The notes: generated by a model not told the origin, from the sequence alone. A DNA stretch of 64,000 bases from Streptomyces endocoffeicus (GCF_016741935.1 NZ_JAERRG010000001.1:248001-312000), one strand, 5' to 3'; positions 10,176 to 18,370 are shown, numbered from the stretch's first letter. Numbers and translations: made by a program.

Positions 10176-10232
10176 CACCGCGCCACTCCCCTGCCCGTGC
10201 ACCAGTTCCCACGCATCGGAGTCCAAGATCGA

Positions 10233-10260
10233 TTGTCAGTGGTGGGTGAGAAGGTAGGAG
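10233..10260 (+). promoter_or_regulatory. Candidate vegetative promoter of the VWA gene
   Basis: TTGTCA at 10233-10238 and TAGGAG at 10255-10260 are 16 bases apart, close to Streptomyces HrdB-type promoters (TTGAC-n-TAGnnT). A purine-rich RBS (AAAAAGGGGGAG) follows before ATG 10289. This is pattern matching only. Confidence 0.3.
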
Positions 10261-10288
10261 CATCGAGAAGGAAAAAGGGGGAGCGTCC

Positions 10289-11329
10289 ATGTCCGGAAAC
10301 CAGAACTACATCAATCACGTTGCTCTTGTGCTGGATGCCAGTTCGTCCATGTCACACTTGAGCGGCAAGGTCGTCGAAGTCGCCGACCAGCAGATTGCGT
10401 ATCTGGCTCGCCGATCGAAGGAACTGGACCAGGAAACCCGCGTCACGGTGTATGTCTTCGCCGACAAGGTGGAGTGCGTCATCTACGACAAGGACGTGCT
10501 GCGGATGCCGTCCCTGAAGCAGCTTTACCGGGTCGGTGGAATGACCGCTCTGCTGGCGGCCACTCTGAAATCGCAGCGGGAGCTGGCGCAGACAGCTCAA
10601 CTGTACGGCGACCACAGCTTCCTGACGTTCGTGCTGACGGACGGCCAGGAGAACGCGAGTCATCGCTGCCCGGATGCCCCTACCAAAAGCCCACGTGAAC
10701 TGGTGCAGGCCGTGGCCACGATGATGGACACGCAGGAGGACAACTGGACGCTGGCCGTCCTTGTGCCGGACCAGATGGGCAAGCGCGAGGCCATGCAGTG
10801 CGGCTTCCCGAGGGACAACATCGCCATCTGGGACGCCACGAGCACACAGGGTCTGGAGGAGGCAGGGCAGGTCATCCAGCAGGCCACCGAGAACTTTATG
10901 GTGGGCCGCGCCCAGGGCATCCGGGGATCGCGGTCGGTGTTCTCCACGGGTGCGGAGGCGGTCAACAAGGACACCATCAAGGCGGCCGGCCTCACCCCCG
11001 TGGACCCGTCGGAATACCAGCTGATTCCGGTGGCTCGCGAAGCGGCGATCCGGGAATGGGTCATCGAATGCGGGCACACTTTCCGTACCGGCTGTGCGTT
11101 CTATCAGCTGAGCAAGTCGGAGAAAATCCAGGCGCGGAAGCAGATCGCGGTGCTGGAGAAGAAGACGGACCGGGTGTACACGGGGCCGGCGGCCCGGTCC
11201 CTGCTCGGCCTGCCGGACACGGAAGTTCGCGTCAATCCGGATCGCAACGACGACTTCACGATATTCGTGCAGAGCACCAGCGTGAACCGGAAGCTGGTAC
11301 CGCACACGCGGCTGCTGCTCATGATCTGA
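10289..11329 (+). CDS. VWA-domain protein with MIDAS motif
   Basis: A 346-residue protein with an N-terminal von Willebrand factor A domain (about 8-200). The metal-ion-dependent adhesion site is intact: D16-x-S18-x-S20 (LDASSSM), a Thr in GGMTALL, and TDGQEN. The C-terminal part (about 210-346) contains a Cys/His patch (ECGHTFRTGC) and a lysine-rich helix. Single-gene VWA proteins of this type occur in actinophages and scattered in Streptomyces chromosomes; that link is from memory. No signal peptide, so it is cytoplasmic. It stands alone between a sugar operon and strong terminators. Role unknown; divalent-metal-dependent protein binding is the family expectation. Confidence 0.75.
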   Translation: MSGNQNYINHVALVLDASSSMSHLSGKVVEVADQQIAYLARRSKELDQETRVTVYVFADKVECVIYDKDVLRMPSLKQLYRVGGMTALLAATLKSQRELAQTAQLYGDHSFLTFVLTDGQENASHRCPDAPTKSPRELVQAVATMMDTQEDNWTLAVLVPDQMGKREAMQCGFPRDNIAIWDATSTQGLEEAGQVIQQATENFMVGRAQGIRGSRSVFSTGAEAVNKDTIKAAGLTPVDPSEYQLIPVAREAAIREWVIECGHTFRTGCAFYQLSKSEKIQARKQIAVLEKKTDRVYTGPAARSLLGLPDTEVRVNPDRNDDFTIFVQSTSVNRKLVPHTRLLLMI

Positions 11330-11335
11330 GCCGAC

Positions 11336-11362
11336 GCGGGCTGGGCCCCGAGCCCAGCCCGC
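11336..11362 (+). terminator. Perfect 11-bp hairpin after the VWA gene
   Basis: An 11-bp perfect stem (GCGGGCTGGGC at 11336-11346 with its complement at 11352-11362) has a 5-base loop and starts 7 bases after the VWA stop. There is no T-tract, as is common in Streptomyces. It would terminate the + transcript. Confidence 0.7.
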
Positions 11363-11373
11363 CGAGGTGAGCC

Positions 11374-11412
11374 GAGGTGCCGCGCCCCCGTTGTCCGGAG
11401 GCGCGGCACCTC
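11374..11412. terminator. Perfect 13-bp hairpin between convergent genes
   Basis: GAGGTGCCGCGCC (11374-11386) pairs perfectly with 11400-11412 around a 13-base loop. It lies between the + VWA gene and the convergent - reductase gene, so it can stop transcription from both sides. Confidence 0.7.
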
Positions 11413-11421
11413 TGGCGTGAG

Positions 11422-12312
11422 TCAGCCGGGTCCATCACCGGCGGCCGCGAGGAGTGGCACCACCAGATCGCTGATCGGCGTCGGAATGCCGTGGACCCGT
11501 CCACGGCGCAGTACGACACCGTTGCGGGTGTCCCATTCGAGCGGCCGGTTGGCTTCGCGGTCGGCGAGGATGGAGGTGCCCATATCGGCCGGGTAGGCCT
11601 GAAAGCTGTCAACGATCTCTCGCGGCACCTCGTCGCTCAGTGCCGCGCCCTCGGCTCGGGCAACCTCGAGGCACTCCCGTAGGTAGGCCAGGGACAGCTC
11701 GGCGATATCGGCCCTGGCAAACATGCCGGCGCGGCGGCCCGTGAGGACCATCAATCCGGCGACCGCGTTCTGCAGCAGCTTGCGCCACGCCACAGACGTG
11801 AAGTCCGTGGCCAGGTCGACTGAACACCGAGTGCCGCGCAGAGCCTCGAGCACCACACTAGACGCCGGCGTGTCCGGCAGGGTGAGGCGCGCTTCGCCGC
11901 GCAACCACACCGAACCGTCGGACTGCGCTTGGGCGGGGAACCACACGACCGAGGGGATGACCCGGGCGCCGGAGAGGTACGGCGCGACAATCGACCCTTG
12001 CTCGACGCCGTTCTGCAGAACACAGACAACGGTTTCCGCACCGCACAATGCCGTCAGCCATGGTGCCGCCGCCTCGACCTGCGTCGACTTGACGGCGAGG
12101 AAGACAAGGTCGACCGCTCCATCGGTCTGTGCCGGGTCGATCCGTACGGGCCCCGGCACGACGACGCGGCCTTCGCCCACATGCAGCTCGAGGCGTTCAC
12201 GCGCCGTGCGGCCACAAATCCTCGGCGTACGGCCGACCTCATGCAGCACCGCCGCCACGGTCGTGCCGATCGCCCCCGGCCCCACCACCGCGACGGTTGG
12301 ATCCAACGACAT
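11422..12312 (-). CDS. Ketopantoate reductase-like NAD(P)-dependent oxidoreductase
   Basis: About 296 residues of the 2-dehydropantoate 2-reductase (ApbA/PanE) fold: an N-terminal Rossmann motif VAVVGPGAIGT, then LAVKSTQ, LQNGV and a C-terminal helical domain with WRKLLQNAVAGL, which contains the family Lys and Asn. Three ATGs in a row (12318, 12315, 12312) precede the coding region; the RBS GGGGAG directly abuts the first, so the third has the best spacing. It overlaps the end of the small HAD remnant, in one operon with the GntR gene. Substrate is unknown; in this context it may act on another 2-oxo acid rather than in CoA synthesis. Confidence 0.85.
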   Translation of the reverse strand: MSLDPTVAVVGPGAIGTTVAAVLHEVGRTPRICGRTARERLELHVGEGRVVVPGPVRIDPAQTDGAVDLVFLAVKSTQVEAAAPWLTALCGAETVVCVLQNGVEQGSIVAPYLSGARVIPSVVWFPAQAQSDGSVWLRGEARLTLPDTPASSVVLEALRGTRCSVDLATDFTSVAWRKLLQNAVAGLMVLTGRRAGMFARADIAELSLAYLRECLEVARAEGAALSDEVPREIVDSFQAYPADMGTSILADREANRPLEWDTRNGVVLRRGRVHGIPTPISDLVVPLLAAAGDGPG

Positions 12313-12314
12313 CA

Positions 12315-12479
12315 TCATCTCCCCAGACGCCTGCGGGAGTTCTGCACGACGAGCGCGAGCCGGTCTGGTTCCGGCGGGACGCCCTCGTTGTCGGTGCGGA
12401 CCCGGTAGACCCGTAGGCCCTCGTCGATGGTGGTCCCGGCCATGTCGAACACGGCGAGGTCGATGCGTGCGGCGGCCAT
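12315..12479 (-). pseudogene. HAD-superfamily (phosphonatase-like) hydrolase, reduced to 54 codons
   Basis: Reading from ATG 12479, the peptide begins MAAARIDLAVFDMAGTTIDE, a textbook HAD motif I of the phosphonoacetaldehyde-hydrolase-like group (DxAGT, nucleophile D12). After about 25 residues the similarity ends and the frame stops at 12315, overlapping the ATG triplet of the next gene. Intact family members have about 220-270 residues, including motifs II-IV, all missing here. The start and the overlap with the next gene are retained, so an internal deletion of an operon gene is the simplest reading. It starts 17 bases after the GntR stop. Confidence 0.65.
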
Positions 12480-12496
12480 TCGGGGCTCCTCGTGGA

Positions 12497-13240
12497 TCAG
12501 GGCCGTGTGCTGCGGACCAGGGGGGTCCGCATGTCAGGGGCGTTCTGGATCGTGAACGCGACCTCGGCGGGCAGGTAGCGGTCGTCGTGGTATTCGATGA
12601 CCACGCCCTCGCCGTTCCGTGTGGTGCGACGTTGCCGGAGCAGCGGCGAGCCCTCAGGGACGCCCAGCCACGCCGCGTCGACCGCGTCCGCGGCGACCGC
12701 GTCGATGACATGCGACGCCGCCGCGAACACCACGCCGCGGGACTGCAGGAACTCCCACTGCGACCCGGCGTCCGAATCGAACTCGAACAACAGCCGACCG
12801 ACGGATTCGACGTACAGGGCACGCTCGAGCATCGTCGGCACGTCGTCCAGCGTCCGCAGCCGCAGACCGTGCACGACCATGGAGCCCTCATCGAGCCGCA
12901 GTGCGGCGGCGGCGTCCGAGTCGGCGGTGCGGAGTCCCAGTTCCAACGTGCGCTGCCCAGGGGTCCGGCCCAGTGAACGAGCCCATGACGAATACGACAT
13001 CAACGTGTCGAAGGGCTGACCGACCGCGTCGGCGCGGACGGTCGAGCGTCGTCCGCGACTACTGGAGATCGCTCCTTCCGCGCGCAGCGTCGCCAGCGCT
13101 TGCCGCACCGGTGCACGCGACGCGTTCCACTCCGCGCACAGTTCCGCTTCCGACGGCACGGTCTGCCCGGCGAGAAGCTTCCCGCCGCGGATCCGTTCCC
13201 GAAGACTTTCCGCGATCGCAGCGTGCAGGGCCATGGTCAT
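12497..13240 (-). CDS. GntR-family regulator, HutC/UTRA type
   Basis: A 247-residue repressor-type protein. The N-terminal winged helix (about 5-70) contains VPSEAELCAEWNASRAPVRQALATL and the wing GRRSTVRAD. The C-terminal part (about 85-240) matches a UTRA ligand-binding domain, with VHGLRLRTLDDVPTMLERALYV and YHDDRYLPAEVAF. The start MTMALH at 13240 is chosen because the winged helix begins directly after it; the frame is open further upstream. It probably controls its own operon (HAD remnant, reductase) and perhaps the divergent hydrolase through the palindrome at 13253-13268. Confidence 0.88.
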   Translation of the reverse strand: MTMALHAAIAESLRERIRGGKLLAGQTVPSEAELCAEWNASRAPVRQALATLRAEGAISSSRGRRSTVRADAVGQPFDTLMSYSSWARSLGRTPGQRTLELGLRTADSDAAAALRLDEGSMVVHGLRLRTLDDVPTMLERALYVESVGRLLFEFDSDAGSQWEFLQSRGVVFAAASHVIDAVAADAVDAAWLGVPEGSPLLRQRRTTRNGEGVVIEYHDDRYLPAEVAFTIQNAPDMRTPLVRSTRP

Positions 13241-13252
13241 ACCGGCATCGTC

Positions 13253-13268
13253 ACATGTACGTACACGT
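13253..13268. promoter_or_regulatory. Palindrome, candidate GntR operator
   Basis: A perfect 10-bp palindrome TGTACGTACA (13256-13265) lies inside a near-perfect 16-bp one (ACATGTACGTACACGT, one mismatched pair). It sits 13 bases upstream of the gntR start and within the divergent intergenic region toward the alpha/beta hydrolase. Auto-regulation by the adjacent GntR protein is inferred. Confidence 0.45.
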
Positions 13269-13392
13269 TGGTCAAGCTCACTTGTCGCACGCTCGGCGCA
13301 GAGTGCTCGCGCGGTGAACAAGAGTCAAAAAATGAGCAGATCCCAGAGCTCTTGCTTGCGTACCGCCCTTCGCAATAGCCAACCTACTTGGC

Positions 13393-14322
13393 ATGACAAG
13401 TTTGACGCGAATCGAAACGGTCACGACGAACGACCTCGACATCGCCTACGAACGACACGGACGCCCGGGCGCCCCTCCGGTCATCCTTCTGCACGGATTC
13501 CCGTACGACGTGCGCAGCTACGACGAAGTCGCCCGGATCCTCGCCGCAGCGGATGCCGAGGTGTTCGTTCCGTACCTGCGCGGGTTCGGACCCACCCGCT
13601 TCAGACGCCCCACGACCATCCGGTCCGGCCAGCAAGCAGCCCTTGCCCGCGACCTCATCGCGATGATCGAGGCCCTCGACCTCGACCGCCCAGTCGTCGC
13701 GGGGTACGACTGGGGCGGACGCGCCGCGACCGTAACAGCGATGCTCCGACCCGACCTGATCACCGGACTCGTCAGCGTCGACGGCTACAACGTCCACGAT
13801 CTGGCCAACAGCGACGCCCCAACGCCGCCGGACCAGGAACGGAAGCTCTGGTACAACTACTACCTGCACTCCGAACGTGGCCGTCGCGGGCTCGAACAAC
13901 ACCGCGAGGCATTCGCTCGCCTGCTCTGGGAGGAATGGTCGCCCGGATGGGACTTCACGGACAAGGAGTTCGCCGCGAGCGCCCCCTCGCTCCATAACGC
14001 CGACTTCGTCGCCGTCGCCGTCCACTCCTACCGGCACCGGTTCCAACTCGCCACCGGCGCGCCGGAATACCAAGCCGACGAGGACCGCATCGCGCCACTT
14101 CCACGGATCCAGGTCCCCACCATCACTGTCAGCGCACTTGACGACGGGCTCCGCGCGCCGAAACCGACCGCCGAACACGCCGCGCGCTTCCCCAACCTGA
14201 TCGACGACATACGCCTTCGCGTCGGCCACAACCCACCCCAGGAAGCACCCGGCGCATTCGCGGACGCGGTCGCCAGAGTCCGCTTCGCCCACCGAATTCC
14301 TCGCCGCCGGTCGACCGAGTGA
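13393..14322 (+). CDS. Alpha/beta hydrolase, epoxide-hydrolase-like (Asp nucleophile)
   Basis: A 309-residue alpha/beta-hydrolase fold protein. The oxyanion HGFP motif (LLHGFPYD) is followed by the nucleophile elbow GYDWGG, where the nucleophile is Asp rather than Ser. This is typical of epoxide hydrolases and dehalogenases and argues against an ordinary esterase. A late Asp (SALDDG) and His (VGHNPP) complete a plausible triad. No signal peptide. It is divergent from the GntR gene and may share its operator. Substrate unknown. Confidence 0.85.
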   Translation: MTSLTRIETVTTNDLDIAYERHGRPGAPPVILLHGFPYDVRSYDEVARILAAADAEVFVPYLRGFGPTRFRRPTTIRSGQQAALARDLIAMIEALDLDRPVVAGYDWGGRAATVTAMLRPDLITGLVSVDGYNVHDLANSDAPTPPDQERKLWYNYYLHSERGRRGLEQHREAFARLLWEEWSPGWDFTDKEFAASAPSLHNADFVAVAVHSYRHRFQLATGAPEYQADEDRIAPLPRIQVPTITVSALDDGLRAPKPTAEHAARFPNLIDDIRLRVGHNPPQEAPGAFADAVARVRFAHRIPRRRSTE

Positions 14323-14419
14323 CAGGTGTCCCGCGAGTCGCGGCCTCTATCCAGGAGTGAAGTGCTCACTCATCGGGCCGCACCCGCGGGTGCGGTCGGC
14401 GATCGGAAGGGAGAAGGGC

Positions 14420-14677
14420 ATGGCCACGTACAACACGGAAATCTTCACCGGCGGAGGGGGCTGGCAGCAGGACGAGCCCCTCAGCATCAGCATCAGCAAC
14501 CGCGCAGAGGTTGTCCCGCAGAACGGTGGCCCCGCGACGGGGACCACCGTCACATGGAGCGGCTCCGACGCGGGGTCGGGCAGCGTCACCTTCTTCGACG
14601 GCGGCACTCGCTTCGAGGGCACCGCCCAGTTCCCTGACGAAGGACCCGTCGGCTACCGGGGAACCCTGACCGGCTGA
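14420..14677 (+). CDS. Small OAA-lectin-like protein (single repeat)
   Basis: An 85-residue protein without a signal peptide. The start at 14420 follows a strong RBS (GGAAGGGAGAAGGG). Its end (FEGTAQF-x-DEGPVGYRGTL) closely resembles the repeat end of Oscillatoria agardhii agglutinin-type high-mannose lectins (NGTMTY-x-GEGPIGFRATL), and the N-terminus has the Gly-rich/Trp element GGGGWQQ and an ISNR strand like their GSR strand. Those lectins carry two to four repeats of about 66 residues; here there is one. The assignment rests on remembered family sequences and is moderate. A strong hairpin follows. Confidence 0.55.
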   Translation: MATYNTEIFTGGGGWQQDEPLSISISNRAEVVPQNGGPATGTTVTWSGSDAGSGSVTFFDGGTRFEGTAQFPDEGPVGYRGTLTG

Positions 14678-14693
14678 CCAGCGGCCACGGTGA

Positions 14694-14720
14694 CGGCCGC
14701 GGCCAGATGGGCCGCGGCCG
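14694..14720. terminator. GC-rich hairpin terminator
   Basis: CGGCCGCGGCC (14694-14704) pairs with 14710-14720 in an 11-bp perfect stem with a 5-base loop. It lies 17 bases downstream of the small lectin-like gene and before the convergent SnoaL-like gene. Confidence 0.65.
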
Positions 14721-14759
14721 GTCCCGGTCGCCGTCCTCATCCGTCCCGGACCAGGGCGA

Positions 14760-15233
14760 CTACCGCTGAGCGGCAGCCTGGTGCGCATGGCGACTCACAT
14801 CGCCGATCAGGTTGATGCGGACCCGTCGCTCCACGAAGCACCACTGCCCATCACGGCGCTCGAAGCGGTCACGGTACCGACCGGCGGCGATGGGTTGCAG
14901 TGGCAGGTCGGGCAGTGCCTGGAACACGGTGACGTACGAACGCGAGACCGCCGTGCCCGCCTGTTCATCGACCTCGATGGCAACATTGGTGGTGACATGC
15001 TGGGTGCGCGGCGTGCCGTCGGCGTAGACGATCAAAGTGTCCTTGAACATCTTCTCGATCGCGTCGCGCCCGCTGACTGGCTCGCCAGTGCCCGTGAAGG
15101 TGGCTTCGGCGAGAAGCGTGCCGACTCCCGCGAAATCGCCGTCGTCCACGAGTTCGGCGTACCGTGCGATCAAGTTCTCGATCGCACGGTAGCTCAATCT
15201 CGGATCGTCGGGCATGCCGGTGGACGTGGACAT
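14760..15233 (-). CDS. SnoaL-like / NTF2-fold protein
   Basis: A 157-residue NTF2-fold protein of the SnoaL_4 type: LSYRAIENLIARYAELVDDGDFAGVGTLL at the start, then HVTTNVAIEVDEQAGTAVSRSYVTVFQ and RYRDRFERRDGQWCFVERRV. Such proteins are cyclases, dehydratases or isomerases of small hydrophobic substrates; many have no known reaction. The start at 15233 has RBS GGAGGAGA. The frame is open upstream but has no family similarity there. It appears to be a single-gene unit; 195 bases upstream hold its promoter region. Confidence 0.8.
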   Translation of the reverse strand: MSTSTGMPDDPRLSYRAIENLIARYAELVDDGDFAGVGTLLAEATFTGTGEPVSGRDAIEKMFKDTLIVYADGTPRTQHVTTNVAIEVDEQAGTAVSRSYVTVFQALPDLPLQPIAAGRYRDRFERRDGQWCFVERRVRINLIGDVSRHAHQAAAQR

Positions 15234-15428
15234 GGTCTCCTCCAAGCAAAGCGGGAGATCTTCAGCGTGCTGCCCCTGGCGACAACACGGCTGCGAATCG
15301 GCCGGTTGCGACAGGCCAGCTTGCCATGTTCTGACGCCTGAATGAACGCTGCTGCCGATCGATCGGATCGCCGCCGGCCGGCCGCACCGCTCGGGCGAGT
15401 ACAAGAGGGCCACCGCGGCGCTGACGGA

Positions 15429-16415
15429 TCACAGCGGCCGGCCGCCTTGGCACACGGCGGCCCGGTCCTGATCAAGTGGTGCGGGCTCTGGATCAGTTTC
15501 ATACCGGCAAGCTGGTGCCTCTTGGGAGGATGCCGCGGGACGGACACCGGCGCGGGTGGCGCCGACGCTGGCCACGACCACGAGAACCAGGCCAAGTGTC
15601 GCGGCTGCCCCGGGGCGCTGGCCGAGAACGAGCAGCCCGACCATGAGGGCGATGGCGGGCTCGAGGCTCATCAGAGTGCCGAACGCGGACGTGGTCAGAC
15701 GACGCAGGGCGAGAAACTCGAGAGCGAAGGGGATGACGGGGCTGAGCACCGCCAGAGCCAGCATGGTCCACAGCGGTGACCACGTCAGGCGTTCGGCGAG
15801 GCCCGGGGCGGCGATGGCCAGCCCCACCACCGCGGCGACCGGCATGGAGACAGCCAGTCCTCTCAGGCCGGTGACGCGATCACCCACTCGTTGGGTCAGC
15901 AGAATGTACGCGGCCCAGCACCCCGCGGCGAGCAGCGCGCTCCCCACCCCCACAAGGTCGGCGCCGCCGTGCCAGGGTTCGGTCAGCAGCACGACGCCCG
16001 TCGCCGCCGCGGCCGCCCAGACGAGGCGTCCCTTCCTCGGCCCGAAGAGGGAGACAGTGAGCGGTCCCAAGAATTCCAGCGCGCTTGCGGTCCCCAGCGG
16101 GAGGCGTGCGATCGCCTGCATGAAGAAGACCATCATTCCGGCGGTCACGAGACCGAGCACCATGCAGGCAAGAAGATCCCGGGAGCTGAAATCACGAGGC
16201 CGGGGACGGATGGCGACCAGCAGAATCAGCCCCGCCCAGCCCAGGCGCAGCCCCGCGGTTCCCAGCGCGCCGAGCTGTCCGAACAGCGGAACCGTCAGAG
16301 CCGATCCGAGCTGCACGGTGCACATCGAGGTGGCAGCCATGAGGAAACCGGCCCCGGCACCGGCATGGCGCGAGCGATGGGAAGGAAGAGCCTCAGGCGG
16401 TTCGGGAGCGTTCAT
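15429..16415 (-). CDS. EamA/DMT-family transporter (RhtA-like exporter)
   Basis: A 328-residue membrane protein with about ten hydrophobic helices and two EamA repeats (the first around ALEFLGPLTVSLFG, the second around LEFLALRRLTTSAFGTLMSLEPAIALMVGL). This pattern matches RhtA-type exporters of threonine, homoserine and related metabolites. It is divergent from the LysR gene 84 bases away, which probably regulates it. Its C-terminus after about residue 300 is polar and low in similarity. Confidence 0.87.
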   Translation of the reverse strand: MNAPEPPEALPSHRSRHAGAGAGFLMAATSMCTVQLGSALTVPLFGQLGALGTAGLRLGWAGLILLVAIRPRPRDFSSRDLLACMVLGLVTAGMMVFFMQAIARLPLGTASALEFLGPLTVSLFGPRKGRLVWAAAAATGVVLLTEPWHGGADLVGVGSALLAAGCWAAYILLTQRVGDRVTGLRGLAVSMPVAAVVGLAIAAPGLAERLTWSPLWTMLALAVLSPVIPFALEFLALRRLTTSAFGTLMSLEPAIALMVGLLVLGQRPGAAATLGLVLVVVASVGATRAGVRPAASSQEAPACRYETDPEPAPLDQDRAAVCQGGRPL

Positions 16416-16499
16416 GGGCTCCAGTAGAGATCCTCGACACCGTCCACGTCCACGTGCCGATCCCGAATGATTCGTTCGGGATTCATGGACAATGGAGGA

Positions 16500-17399
16500 A
16501 TGGAAACACGCCGCCTGCAGATGCTGGCCGAGCTGGCCCGGCGAGGCTCGATGCGCGCCGTGGCCGAGGCCACCGCCACGACCACCTCGACGGTTTCCCA
16601 GCAGATCGCCGCCTTGGCCCAGGACATGGGCACGGCACTGATCGAGCCGCATGGACGCAGGGTCAGGCTCACGCCGGCGGGCCGCCGGCTGGCGGAACAC
16701 GCCGTGACGATCCTCGCGGCGGTCGAGGCCGCACAGCGGGACCTGAGTCCCGACGCCCCGCCGACCGGCACGGTGCGCGTGGCAGGCTTCGCCATGGCCA
16801 TCCGATCCCAACTGCTGCCCATCATCAGCGACTTGTCGACAAGCCATCCCGAGCTCAGCATCATGGTCCGCGAGCACGAACCCGCCGAAGCCCTCCATCT
16901 GCTGGCGAACGACGAGGCCGACCTCGCGCTCACCTACGACTACAACCTGGCATCGGCCGAGCCGGACCCCGCGGTCGTGACCACCCCACTGTGGACCGCT
17001 CCCTGGGGTCTGGGCGTTCCTGACCACGCCGCCCGTCCCTCGGTATCGGGCGCCCCGGAGGTCTTCCGCTGGTTCCGCACGGCGGATTGGATCGGCAACT
17101 CGCGCAACACCGGTGACGAGACCGTCATCCGGACACTCGCGTCCATGGCCGACTTCACTCCCCACCTCACGCACCAGGCGGACAACCTCGACCTCGTACA
17201 GGGCATGATCGCGGCGGGGATGGGCGTAGGGCTGCTGCCGATGGGCATCTCCACGTTGCCCGGTGTCCATCTGCTGCCGCTCACCGCGCCGGACGTTGTC
17301 CTGCGCGCCTTCGCCGTCGCCCGCCGGGGTCGCGACAGCTGGCCTCCGCTGGCCCTGCTGACCGACCTGATCATCCGGCGATCGGCGCAGAGCGCATAG
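16500..17399 (+). CDS. LysR-family transcriptional regulator
   Basis: About 299 residues from METRRLQML. The N-terminal helix-turn-helix (about 1-60) contains GSMRAVAEATATTTSTVSQQIAALAQDMG; the substrate-binding domain follows (about 88-295). The ATG at 16500 is preferred because LysR proteins begin a few residues before the HTH; the frame also has an ATG at 16467. It is divergent from the EamA exporter, the usual arrangement for a LysR regulator of an exporter. The effector is unknown. Confidence 0.87.
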   Translation: METRRLQMLAELARRGSMRAVAEATATTTSTVSQQIAALAQDMGTALIEPHGRRVRLTPAGRRLAEHAVTILAAVEAAQRDLSPDAPPTGTVRVAGFAMAIRSQLLPIISDLSTSHPELSIMVREHEPAEALHLLANDEADLALTYDYNLASAEPDPAVVTTPLWTAPWGLGVPDHAARPSVSGAPEVFRWFRTADWIGNSRNTGDETVIRTLASMADFTPHLTHQADNLDLVQGMIAAGMGVGLLPMGISTLPGVHLLPLTAPDVVLRAFAVARRGRDSWPPLALLTDLIIRRSAQSA

Positions 17400-17410
17400 T
17401 CCCGATCGCC

Positions 17411-17457
17411 GCACCGTCCACCGGCCACCGGCCACCGGCCACCGGCGTGGACGGTGC
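17411..17457 (+). terminator. Hairpin whose loop is a CCGGCCA repeat
   Basis: GCACCGTCCA (17411-17420) pairs perfectly with 17448-17457. The loop between them consists of about four copies of a CACCGGC-type 7-bp unit, itself GC-rich and able to fold further. Placed 12 bases after the LysR stop, it is a likely terminator. Confidence 0.55.
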
Positions 17458-17593
17458 GCCGGGGGCGCGGGGGGTCACGGCAATGACCCGTCCGGACTCC
17501 GCGCGCCCTGCCCATGGCCACGGGACGCGGCAATGATGAGCGGACCGCGCGTGATCCACACGACTCCGCATACCTGCCCCCTGGACAGGTGGC

Positions 17594-18370
17594 ATGCGGT
17601 GGAAGGAATCCACGTTGTTGCTCCTCATCTCCCCGGACAGCGTCGAGGAGGCCCTCGACTGCGCGAAGGCGGCGGAACACCTCGACATCGTCGATGTCAA
17701 AAAGCCCGACGAGGGCTCGCTCGGCGCGAACTTCCCCTGGGTCATCCGGCAGATCCGCGACACGGTCCCGGCGGACAAGCCGGTCTCCGCCACCGTGGGA
17801 GACGTCCCCTACAAGCCCGGCACAGTCGCCCAGGCGGCACTGGGCGCAACGGTCTCCGGAGCTACCTACATCAAGGTCGGCCTCTACGGATGCACGACGC
17901 CCGAACAGGCCATCGATGTCATGCGCGGGGTCGTCCGGGCGGTGAAGGACCATCAGCCGGACGCGTTCGTCGTCGCCTCCGGCTACGCCGACGCCCACCG
18001 CATCGGCTGCGTCAACCCGCTCGCGCTGCCCGACATCGCCCGCCGCTCCGGCTGTGACGCGGCCATGCTCGACACCGCGATCAAGGACGGGACACGGCTC
18101 TTCGACCACGTTCCGCCCGACCTCTGCGCGGAGTTTGTCCGGCAGGCCCACGATGTCGGTCTGCGCGCCGCCCTCGCGGGCAGCGTCAAAGCCGCGGACC
18201 TCGCCGCGCTGACCCGCATCGGCACCGACATCGTGGGGGTGCGCGGCGCGGTCTGCGAGGGCGGCGACCGCGCCGCCGGAAGGATCCAGCCGCAGCTGGT
18301 GGCCGCCTTCCGGGCGGAGATGGACCGGCACGCCCGGGAACACACGGCGTCCGTCCCCACCGCGGGCTGA
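17594..18370 (+). CDS. mfnB: (5-formylfuran-3-yl)methyl phosphate synthase (MfnB family)
   Basis: A 258-residue TIM-barrel protein closely matching archaeal MfnB, which condenses two glyceraldehyde-3-phosphates to 4-(hydroxymethyl)-2-furancarboxaldehyde phosphate, the furan precursor of methanofuran. The family signatures are all present: [49 protein letters not shown] and ALAGSVK. The active-site residues known from Methanocaldococcus (D25, K27, K85, D151, K155) fall at D34, K36, K94, D160 and K164, a constant offset of nine. A TTG at 17615, behind AAGGAA, would give an N-terminus MLLLISP that fits the family better than ATG 17594. It is first in an operon with two dehydrogenases and a methyltransferase. 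Confidence 0.92.
   Translation: MRWKESTLLLLISPDSVEEALDCAKAAEHLDIVDVKKPDEGSLGANFPWVIRQIRDTVPADKPVSATVGDVPYKPGTVAQAALGATVSGATYIKVGLYGCTTPEQAIDVMRGVVRAVKDHQPDAFVVASGYADAHRIGCVNPLALPDIARRSGCDAAMLDTAIKDGTRLFDHVPPDLCAEFVRQAHDVGLRAALAGSVKAADLAALTRIGTDIVGVRGAVCEGGDRAAGRIQPQLVAAFRAEMDRHAREHTASVPTAG

Noticed and set aside
10289..11329. A prophage around the VWA gene
   Set aside because: No integrase, portal, terminase or tail genes occur in the window; flanks are sugar-use and metabolic genes.
15429..17435. A 668-codon frame that includes the EamA transporter
   Set aside because: The first ~340 codons are antisense to the LysR gene; only the part from ATG 16415 looks like a DMT transporter.
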